From Desulfolutivibrio sulfoxidireducens (lineage in GTDB: Bacteria > Desulfobacterota > Desulfovibrionia > Desulfovibrionales > Desulfovibrionaceae): a stretch of 64,000 bases of DNA. The stretch spans positions 2,640,001-2,704,000 of the forward strand of contig NZ_CP045508.1 of assembly GCF_013376475.1 (NCBI RefSeq). The letters are read 5' to 3'. Of this stretch, positions 8,408-16,500 are shown in pieces. Each line of letters begins with the position of its first letter. Position 1 is the first letter of the stretch. Position numbers and translations under genes: made by a program. The notes below the pieces were generated by a model. That model did not search any database. It was not told the DNA's origin and was given only the letters and a program-made list of their open reading frames with translations.

Positions 8408-11400
8408 CTACAGATCGAACGACCCCGCCGTCAGGGTCGCGCTGTTGGACAGACGGATCTGGAAGTCGGCGACCGCATCGCCGTTGACGTCGCCGGAGAG
8501 GATGCCGCTGGAATAGGTCAACTGCCCGGCCACGCCCGTGAAGGCCGACGAACCGATGTAGGTGAAGGCCTGGTTTCCGGCAAGGCCCGTGTTGGCGTCG
8601 ATGGCGGTCAGGCGGATCGTGTCTCCCGCGGCGAAGTCCGTGATGGTGTCCCGGCCGGTCCCGCTGGGGGACTCTGTGGTGGCGGTGTACACGAACACGT
8701 CGTTCCCGGTGCCTCCGGTCAGGGTGTCGGAGCCGAGGCCCCCGGTCAGGGTGTCGTTGCCCGTGCCGCCGGCGAACGTGTTGGCCGGGGAATTCCCGGT
8801 CAGGACGTCGTTGCCGGAGCCGCCAATGACATTTTCGATGCCGGACAGGGTGTCCGTGCCGCCCCCCCCGGTGTTCTGGGCTGTGGTTGTGCCGGTGCTC
8901 ACGGTCACGGCGGTGGTGGCCCAGGCGTAGCTTACCGTATCCGACCCGGAGCCGCCGGACAGGGTGTCGTTGTCCGTGCCGCCGTCCAGGGTGTCGTTGC
9001 CGGCCCCGCCGTCCAGGGAATCGTTGCCGATGCCCCCGGACAGGCTGTCGTCGCCGGCGTTGCCCACCAGCGTGTTGGCCGGGGAGTTGCCGGTCAGAAT
9101 GTCGTCGCCGGACCCGCCAATGACATTTTCGATGGAGGAGAAGGTGTCCGTGCCGCCAGCCCCGGTGTCCTGGGACGTGGTCGTGCCGGTGCTCGCGGTC
9201 ACGGCGGCGGTGGCCCAGGCGTAGCTTGCCGTATCCGAACCGGACCCGCCGAAAAGGGTGTCGTTGCCCGTGCCCCCATCGAGCGTGTCGTCGTCGGTTC
9301 CTCCGTCCAGGGAGTCGTTGCCGCTGCCCCCGGACAGACTGTCGTTGCCCGCCCCGCCGGCGAACGTGTTGGCCGGGGAATTCCCGGTCAGGACATCGTC
9401 GCCGCCGCCCCCGATGACATTTTCGATGCCGGACAGGGTGTCCGTGCCGCCGGCCCCGGTGTCCTGGGCCGTGGTCGTGCCGGTGCTCACGGTCACGCCT
9501 GCCGTGGACCAGGCGTAGCTTGCCGTATCCGAACCGGACCCGCCGACAAGGGTGTCGTTGCCCGTGCCCCCGTCGAGCGTGTCGTCGTCGGTTCCTCCGG
9601 AAAGGCTGTCGTTGCCGCTGCCCCCGGACAGGCTGTCGTTGCCCGCTCCGCCCGACAGGGCGTTGGCCGGGGAATTGCCGGTCAGGACGTCGTTGCCGCT
9701 ACCGCCGATGATGTTTTCGATGGAGGACAAGGTGTCCGTGCCGCCGGCCCCGGTGTCCTGGGCCGTGGTCGTGCCGGTGCTCGCGGTCACGGCGGCGGTG
9801 GCCCAGGCGTAGCTTGCCGTATCCGAACCGGACCCGCCGAAAAGGGTGTCGTTGCCCGTGCCCCCATCGAGCGTGTCGTCGTCGGTTCCTCCGGAAAGGC
9901 TGTCGTTGCCGCTGCCCCCGGACAGGCTGTCGTCGCCGGCCTCGCCCGCAAGGATGTTGGCCGGGGAATTGCCGGTCAGGACGTCGTTGCCGCTACCGCC
10001 GATGAGGTTTTCAATGGAGGAGAAGGTGTCCGTGCCGCCAGCCCCGGTGTCCTGGGCCGTGGTCGTGCCGGTGCTCGCGGTCACGGCGGCGGTGGCCCAG
10101 GCGTAGCTTGCCGTATCCGAACCGGACCCGCCGGCCAGGGTGTCGTTGCCCGTGCCCCCGTCGAGCGTGTCGTCGTCGGTTCCTCCGGAAAGGCTGTCGT
10201 TGCCGGTTCCTCCAGAAAGGCTGTCGTCGCCGGCCTCGCCCGCAAGGATGTTGTCCGGGGAATTCCCGGTCAGGACGTCGTTGCCGCTACCGCCGATGAG
10301 GTTTTCAATGGAGGAGAAGGTGTCCGTGCCGCCAGCCCCGGTGTCCTGGGCCGTGGTCGTGCCGGTGCTCGCGGTCACGGCGGCGGTGGCCCAGGCGTAG
10401 CTTGCCGTATCCGAACCGGACCCACCGGCCAGGGTGTCGTTGCCCGTGCCCCCGTCGAGCGTGTCGTCGTCGGTTCCTCCGGAAAGGCTGTCGTTGCCGG
10501 TTCCTCCAGAAAGGCTGTCGTCGCCGGCGTTGCCCGCAAGGATGTTGTCCGGGGAATTCCCGGTCAGGACGTCGTTGCCGCTACCGCCGATGAGGTTTTC
10601 AATGGAGGAGAAGGTGTCCGTGCCGCCAGCCCCGGTGTCCTGGGCCGTGGTCGTGCCGGTGCTCGCGGTCACGGCGGCGGTGGCCCAGGCGTAGCTTGCC
10701 GTATCCGAACCGGACCCGCCGGCCAGGGTGTCGTTGCCCGTGCCCCCGTCGAGCGTGTCGTCGTCGGTTCCTCCGGAAAGGCTGTCGTTGCCGGTTCCTC
10801 CAGAAAGGCTGTCGTCGCCGGCCTCGCCCGCAAGGATGTTGTCCGGGGAATTCCCGGTCAGGACGTCGTTGCCGCTACCGCCGATGAGGTTTTCAATGGA
10901 GGAGAAGGTGTCCGTGCCGCCAGCCCCGGTGTCCTGGGCCGTGGTCGTGCCGGTGGACACGGTCACGGCGGCGGTGGACCAGGCGTAGCTTGCCGTATCC
11001 GAACCGGACCCGCCGACAAGGGTGTCGTTGCCCGTGCCCCCGTCGAGCGTGTCGTCGTCGGTTCCTCCGGAAAGGCTGTCGTTGCCGGTTCCTCCGGAGA
11101 GGCTGTCGTCGCCGCCGCCCCCGGACAGGCTGTCGTTGCCCGCGTTGCCTACAAGCGTGTTGGCCCCAGGCTCCCCGGTCAGAGTGTCGTCGCCGCTGCC
11201 GCCAATGATGTTTTCGATGAGTGACAAGGTGTCCGTGCCGCCGGCACCGGTGTCCTGGGCTGTGGATGTGCCGATGTTCACGGTCACGGCGGCGGTGGCC
11301 CAGGCGTAGCTGGCCGTATCCGAACCGGAACCGCCGTCCAGGGTGTCGTTGCCCGTGCCGCCATCCAGGGTGTCGTTGCCCGCGTTGCCTACAAGCGTGT

Positions 11401-12232
11401 TGGCCGGGGAATTGCCGGTCAGGACGTCGTCGCCGCTGCCACCAATGATGTTTTCGATGGAGGACAAGGTGTCCGTGCCGCCCCCGCCGGTGTCCTGGGC
11501 CGTGGTCCTGCCCGTGCTCACGGTCACGGCTGATGTGGCCCAGGCGTAGCTTACCGTATCCGAACCGGAACCGCCGTCCAGGGTGTCGTTGCCCGTGCCT
11601 CCGTCCAGGGTGTCGTTGCCGCCGCCCCCGGACAGGCTGTCGTTGCCGGCATTGCCGTTGAGTGTCTGCGAAGAAGCGGTTCCGATCAGGACATCGTTCC
11701 CAGATGAACCATACAGGCTGAACGCGCCTATGGTGATTTTCGAGGACAGGTCGTAGGTGCCGGCGTCGGCGGCAGTGATCGTACCCGGACTCTCCCTATC
11801 ACATGCTGAAATCGTCGTAAATCCTGCAAACTGCGTCGCCGTCAGTGTTACACGACCGTTCCCACCGAGGTCAAGCGTCTCCACGTCCGTGATGGTCGCA
11901 CCGATCAAGTCTTGCTCAAAGTTTCTCAGAGTATCTGTTCCAGTTCCGCCGTCTATGACGGCCCCTGTCAAATCCAAAGTAGTATATGTCGTAGTACAAG
12001 TCTCGATAATATCGTCGCCGGCACCGCCGAAAATCTGATCGCCCGAACCAATAGTTATCAGGAAGTCGTTGCCGTCTCCCCCGACCAGAGTGTTGGTCCC
12101 CGAGCCGCCGTCAATAGTATCCCTCCCGCCGTCGCCGGACAGGCTGTCGTTGCCGGCTAAGCCAAAGATTTCGTCGTGCCCTGTGCCTCCGGTCAGGGTA
12201 TCATCTCCTTCTGTTCCATAAAAGTCAGCCAT
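8408..12232 (-). CDS. RTX2: giant RTX Ca-binding repeat protein
   Basis: A complete 1274-residue protein built of GGxGNDxLx nonapeptides. An N-terminal module (about 12010-11690) contains the LTATQFAGFTT segment that also recurs in RTX3. Ten SYAW(A/S)T units of about 98 residues follow (about 11560-8870). The last 100 residues (DVFVYTATTESPSG...ITDFAAGDTIRL...) are the C-terminal domain found at the end of type I-secreted RTX and serralysin-type proteins and should carry the export signal. No protease, lipase or adhesin domain is visible. The ATG at 12232 follows GGAGG by 4 nt. Its ribosome site starts only about 9 bp after the stop codon of a truncated IS1595 transposase, so the native promoter has probably been replaced. 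Confidence 0.94.
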   Translation of the reverse strand: MADFYGTEGDDTLTGGTGHDEIFGLAGNDSLSGDGGRDTIDGGSGTNTLVGGDGNDFLITIGSGDQIFGGAGDDIIETCTTTYTTLDLTGAVIDGGTGTDTLRNFEQDLIGATITDVETLDLGGNGRVTLTATQFAGFTTISACDRESPGTITAADAGTYDLSSKITIGAFSLYGSSGNDVLIGTASSQTLNGNAGNDSLSGGGGNDTLDGGTGNDTLDGGSGSDTVSYAWATSAVTVSTGRTTAQDTGGGGTDTLSSIENIIGGSGDDVLTGNSPANTLVGNAGNDTLDGGTGNDTLDGGSGSDTASYAWATAAVTVNIGTSTAQDTGAGGTDTLSLIENIIGGSGDDTLTGEPGANTLVGNAGNDSLSGGGGDDSLSGGTGNDSLSGGTDDDTLDGGTGNDTLVGGSGSDTASYAWSTAAVTVSTGTTTAQDTGAGGTDTFSSIENLIGGSGNDVLTGNSPDNILAGEAGDDSLSGGTGNDSLSGGTDDDTLDGGTGNDTLAGGSGSDTASYAWATAAVTASTGTTTAQDTGAGGTDTFSSIENLIGGSGNDVLTGNSPDNILAGNAGDDSLSGGTGNDSLSGGTDDDTLDGGTGNDTLAGGSGSDTASYAWATAAVTASTGTTTAQDTGAGGTDTFSSIENLIGGSGNDVLTGNSPDNILAGEAGDDSLSGGTGNDSLSGGTDDDTLDGGTGNDTLAGGSGSDTASYAWATAAVTASTGTTTAQDTGAGGTDTFSSIENLIGGSGNDVLTGNSPANILAGEAGDDSLSGGSGNDSLSGGTDDDTLDGGTGNDTLFGGSGSDTASYAWATAAVTASTGTTTAQDTGAGGTDTLSSIENIIGGSGNDVLTGNSPANALSGGAGNDSLSGGSGNDSLSGGTDDDTLDGGTGNDTLVGGSGSDTASYAWSTAGVTVSTGTTTAQDTGAGGTDTLSGIENVIGGGGDDVLTGNSPANTFAGGAGNDSLSGGSGNDSLDGGTDDDTLDGGTGNDTLFGGSGSDTASYAWATAAVTASTGTTTSQDTGAGGTDTFSSIENVIGGSGDDILTGNSPANTLVGNAGDDSLSGGIGNDSLDGGAGNDTLDGGTDNDTLSGGSGSDTVSYAWATTAVTVSTGTTTAQNTGGGGTDTLSGIENVIGGSGNDVLTGNSPANTFAGGTGNDTLTGGLGSDTLTGGTGNDVFVYTATTESPSGTGRDTITDFAAGDTIRLTAIDANTGLAGNQAFTYIGSSAFTGVAGQLTYSSGILSGDVNGDAVADFQIRLSNSATLTAGSFDL
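8870..11560 (-). repeat. 294-bp tandem coding repeats of RTX2
   Basis: Ten units homologous to those in RTX1 and RTX3. Most are spaced 294 bp apart (boundaries near 8930, 9224, 9518, 9812, 10106, 10400, 10694, 10988). One step is 321 bp (+27) and one is 240 bp (-54), that is, whole nonapeptides gained or lost. Units between about 9846 and 10988 are close to identical. Confidence 0.94.
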
Positions 12233-12249
12233 ATATCCTCCAGTTATAT

Positions 12250-12714
12250 TTAATAGTCGCCACCTTTGTTGACTCCGCCTTTGAAAAAGGCGTCATCGAC
12301 CTGGATGAGTCCAGCCAATTGGTACCCGGCGTCGCTGGTTTCATCGCCTTGCGAATCTTATGCAGCATGGTCCACGCGCACTTGAGGCCGATATCAATCT
12401 TTCGCGACAGGGCCAGAGCCGAGAGATCTCGCCTATCCGTGCTGACGAGGAAAATTGCCCAGAACCATTTGACCTGAGGCGTGAGGTGGACCCGGATGGT
12501 TGGACAGTTTTGCGGCGAGGGACGCCTGATGCCTGCACTCAACACACTGAAAAAGATCGAGATTTTCAATGTGGTACGCCTCTTGGCTGCCACACCTCGG
12601 GCATCGGAAGCCATCATGCCACTGCGGATTAAAAAGTCGCTCTCGGCAAGCCGCGTCAGTGGAGAACGTCCCTTGGAAGGTGATGAGGTCCATCTCGGTG
12701 TAGGACTTTGGCAT
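12250..12714 (-). pseudogene. Truncated, frameshifted IS1595-family transposase
   Basis: The start (MPKSYTEMDLITFQ) and a zinc ribbon (CPRCG...FQCVECRHQ) match the N-terminus of IS1595-type transposases. The following WFWAIFLVSTD...LSALALSRKIDIGLKCAW segment is in another frame, and GLIQVDDAFF, the start of the catalytic core, is in a third. At least two frameshifts are therefore present, and the rest of the DDE core is missing. The frame ends at a TAA (12252-12250) immediately before the RTX2 ribosome site. A long imperfect inverted repeat at about 12709-12752 just upstream may be the end of the old element. Confidence 0.82.
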
Positions 12715-12788
12715 AAATGCTCTTCAACTAACTGAGTTGAAGAAATTATGCCCAATTTTCTGAGGCAAGGCAATAGCCACATAATTCA

Positions 12789-13441
12789 ATGTGATTGTGC
12801 TATATTTTCTCCATCAAAATGATGGAGGCGATCATGAGCGAGCGCAATTCCAAAAAGCCATGGATTGTCGACTTCTTCCGGACTGGAGTAGCTCCCGATG
12901 CGACCGGACACCCTATCGAACCGAGGAGGTAGTGCTAGAAGTATGTCCAGACATAGTGCTAACGAGTATCCCATGGTCGAGGTGGTCAACGAGTCCAGCG
13001 GCGACGCTGGCCGTTAGCGGAGAAATTGCGGATCGTTGAGGAGTCGTCCCGGCCTGGGATGAGCGTCTCGTATGTGGCCCGCAAGCATGGTATCGCCCCG
13101 AACCAACTCTTCCGATGGAGGAAACTCATGAGCGAACTCCACGGACGCGTTACCTGGTGGTGGCCAAGGTAGAACTTGAATTTTTACTCAACGCCATGGC
13201 TTTCAACTTGGAAAAAGCGGCGCTCAAAGCGGGATGCTGAGGAACACTTACGCCAATGGGGTGACGAACTCCGCCTCAAGGCGAAACAAGACCATGGCTG
13301 GCGGCTAAACTCCAGGCTGGAAAAAACAACCGAAACCTTTCGGAAGGAATTTGTAACAAGATCAAGAAATTGTGCAGCGGTCTCGACCGATACCTTTCGG
13401 AAGAAATCTGTAGCGACATCAAGGAATTGTGCAGCGGTCTC
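12789..13441 (+). mobile_element. Fossil copy of the IS5-type element, internally replaced
   Basis: The left 90 bp (about 12789-12880) match the 5' end of the intact IS5-type elements at 19211 and 57333, including the ribosome site and a start altered to MSERNSKKP. The right 275 bp (about 13165-13441) match the 3' end, including the last codons of the transposase (VELEFLLNAMAFNLEKAAL). The middle of the gene is gone and is replaced in part by an IS3-like fragment. The outer terminal about 57 bp occur twice in tandem (ending at 13384 and again at 13441, each with GTGCAGCGGTCTC). The orientation is opposite to the intact copies. Confidence 0.85.
12935..13150 (+). pseudogene. IS3/IS2-like OrfA fragment (helix-turn-helix)
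   Basis: A plus-strand frame reads RRWPLAEKLRIVEES, then SVSYVARKHGIAPNQLFRWRK, the helix-turn-helix of IS3-family OrfA proteins. The preceding frame starting MSRHSANEYPMVEVV ends in a stop and is shifted against it. No OrfB follows. It is embedded inside the IS5 fossil. Confidence 0.7.
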
Positions 13442-13474
13442 AAGCTGGACCTCCCAAACCCGGACCCTGATCCG

Positions 13475-13516
13475 AAAACAAGACCCGGCCGGAACCTCTG
13501 TCCCGGCCGGGTCTTG
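13475..13516 (-). terminator. Intrinsic terminator of RTX3
   Basis: On the minus strand a 14-bp stem (13479-13492 with 13503-13516, core AGACCCGGCCGG) is followed by TTTT. It begins 23 bp past the RTX3 stop and is a sequence copy of the RTX2 terminator region, including the flanking GATCCGAAAA segment. Confidence 0.85.
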
Positions 13517-13539
13517 ATCATGCGCTCCCGCACGGCCGA

Positions 13540-16500
13540 CTACAGATCGAACGAACCCGCCGTCAGGGTAGCGCTGTTGGACAGTGCTATCTGGAAGTCG
13601 GCGGTTCCGTCGCCGTTTATGTCCCCGGAGACGATGCCGCTGACATAGTTCAATTGTCCCGCCACGCCCGTGAAGGCCGACGAGCCGATGTAGGTGAAGG
13701 CCTGGTTTCCGGCTAGGCCCGTGTTGGCGTCGATGGCGGTCAGGCGGATCGTGTCTCCCGCGGCGAAGTCCGTGATGGTGTCCCGGCCGGTCCCGCTGGG
13801 GGACTCGGTGGTGGCGGTGTACACGAACACGTCGTTCCCGGTTCCTCCGGTCAGGGTGTCGGAGCCAAGCCCCCCGGTCAGGGTATCGTTCCCGGCCCCG
13901 CCGGCGAACGTGTTGGCTGGGGAATTGCCGGTCAGGACGTCGTTGCCGGAGCCGCCAATGACATTTTCGATGCCGGACAGGGTGTCCGTGCCGCCCCCCC
14001 CGGTGTTCTGGGCTGTGGTTGTGCCGGTGCTCACGGTCACGCCTGCCGTGGCCCAGGCGTAGCTTGCCGTATCCGATCCGGACCCGCCGGCCAGGGTGTC
14101 GTTGCCCGTGCCGCCGTCCAGGGTATCGTTCCCGGTCCCGCCATCCAGGGAGTCGTTGCCGCTGCCCCCGGACAGACTGTCGTTGCCCGTGCCGCCGGCG
14201 AACGTGTTGGCCGGGGAATTCCCGGTCAGGACGTCGTTGCCGGAGCCGCCAATGACATTTTCGATGCCGGACAGGGTGTCCGTGCCGCCCCCCCCAGTGT
14301 TCTGGGCTGTGGTTGTGCCGGTGCTCACGGTCACGCCTGCCGTGGCCCAGGCGTAGCTGGCCGTATCCGATCCGGACCCGCCGGCCAGGGTGTCGTTGCC
14401 CGTGCCGCCGTCCAGGGTATCGTTGCCCGTGCCGCCATCCAGGGAGTCGTTGCCGCTGCCCCCGGACAGACTGTCGTTGCCCGCCCCGCCGGCGAACGTG
14501 TTGGCCGGGGAATTCCCGGTCAGGACGTCGTTGCCGCCGCCGCCAATGACATTTTCGATGCCGGACAGGGTGTCCGTGCCGCCAGCCCCGGTGTCCTGGG
14601 CCGTGGTCCTGCCGGTGGACACGGTCACGGCGGTGGTGGCCCAGGCGTAGCTGGCCGTATCCGATCCGGACCCGCCGGCCAGGGTGTCGTTGCCCGTGCC
14701 GCCGTCCAGGGTATCGTTCCCGGTCCCGCCATCCAGGGAGTCGTTGCCGCCGCCCCCGGACAGGCTGTCGTCGCCGGCGTTGCCCACCAGCGTGTTGGCC
14801 GGGGAATTGCCGGTCAGAATGTCGTCGCCGGACCCGCCGATAAGGTTTTCGATGGAGGACAGGGTGTCCGTGCCGCCCCCCCCGGTGTCCTGGGCCGTGG
14901 TCCTGCCCGTGCTCACGGTCACGCCTGCCGTGGCCCAGGCGTAGCTTGCCGTATCCGATCCGGAACCGCCGGCCAGGGTGTCGTTGTCCGTGCCGCCGTC
15001 CAGGGTGTCGTCGCCCGCGCCGCCATCCAGGGAGTCGTTGCCGATGCCCCCGGACAGGCTGTCGTCGCCGGCGTTGCCCACCAGCGTGTTGGCCGGGGAA
15101 TTGCCGGTCAGAATGTCGTCGCCGGACCCGCCGATAAGGTTTTCGATGGAGGAGAAGGTGTCCGTGCCGCCCCCCCCGGTGTCCTGGGCCGTGGTCCTGC
15201 CCGTGCTCACGGTCACGCCTGCCGTGGCCCAGGCGTAGCTTGCCGTATCCGATCCGGAACCGCCGGCCAGGGTGTCGTTGTCCGTGCCGCCGTCCAGGGT
15301 GTCGTCGCCCGCGCCGCCATCCAGGGAGTCGTTGCCGATGCCCCCGGACAGGCTGTCGTCGCCGGCGTTGCCCACCAGCGTGTTGGCCGGGGAATTGCCG
15401 GTCAGAATGTCGTCTCCGGACCCGCCGATAAGGTTTTCGATGGAGGACAGGGTGTCCGTGCCGCCCCCCCCGGTGTCCTGGGCCGTGGTCCTGCCCGTGC
15501 TCACGGTCACGCCTGCCGTGGCCCAGGCGTAGCTTGCCGTATCCGATCCGGAACCGCCGGCCAGGGTGTCGTTGTCCGTGCCGCCGTCCAGGGTGTCGTC
15601 GCCCGCGCCGCCATCCAGGGAGTCGTTGCCGATGCCCCCGGACAGGCTGTCGTTGCCGGCGTTGCCCACCAGCGTGTTGGCCGGGGAATTGCCGGTCAGA
15701 ATGTCGTCTCCGGACCCGCCGATAAGGTTTTCGATGGAGGACAGGGTGTCCGTGCCGCCCCCCCCGGTGTCCTGGGCCGTGGTCCTGCCCGTGCTCACGG
15801 TCACGCCTGCCGTGGCCCAGGCGTAGCTTGCCGTATCCGATCCGGAACCGCCGGCCAGGGTGTCGTTGTCCGTGCCGCCGTCCAGGGTGTCGTCGCCCGC
15901 GCCGCCATCCAGGGAGTCGTTGCCGATGCCCCCGGACAGGCTGTCGTTGCCGGCGTTGCCCACCAGCGTGTTGGCCGGGGAATTGCCGGTCAGAATGTCG
16001 TCGCCGGACCCGCCGATAAGGTTTTCGATGGAGGAGAAGGTGTCCGTGCCGCCCCCCCCGGTGTCCTGGGCCGTGGTCCTGCCCGTGCTCACGGTCACGG
16101 CTTCGGTGGCCCAGGCGTAGCTTGCCGTATCCGAACCGGACCCGCCGACAAGGGTGTCGTTGCCCATGCCGCCGTCCAGGGTGTCGTTGCCCGCGCCGCC
16201 GGAAAGGCTGTCGTTGCCGGACCCGCCATCCAGGACGTTGGCGGCGTCGTTGCCGGTTATGGTGTTGTCCAGGGTATTGCCCGTGCCGTCGATGGCCGCG
16301 CTCCCGGTCAGGATCAGATTCTCCAGGTTGGCCCCGAGCGTCCAGGTCACCGAGGACTCGACGGTGTCGATCTCCGTTTCTATGGAGATGATCTCGTTGA
16401 CCACATCCCCGGTGCTGTCCACAATATAGGTGTCGTTGCCGGTGCCGCCGGCCAAGCTGTCGTCGCCTGTGCCGCCGTCCAGGGTGTCGTTGCCGGACCC

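Noticed and set aside
8870-11560. Regular repeats resembling a CRISPR array
   Set aside because: The period is 294 bp, the repeats are coding and no unique spacers lie between them; cas genes are absent.
12225-12782. 185-codon minus-strand open frame overlapping the RTX2 start
   Set aside because: It is a composite frame running through the frameshifted IS1595 remnant; only its middle part has transposase features.
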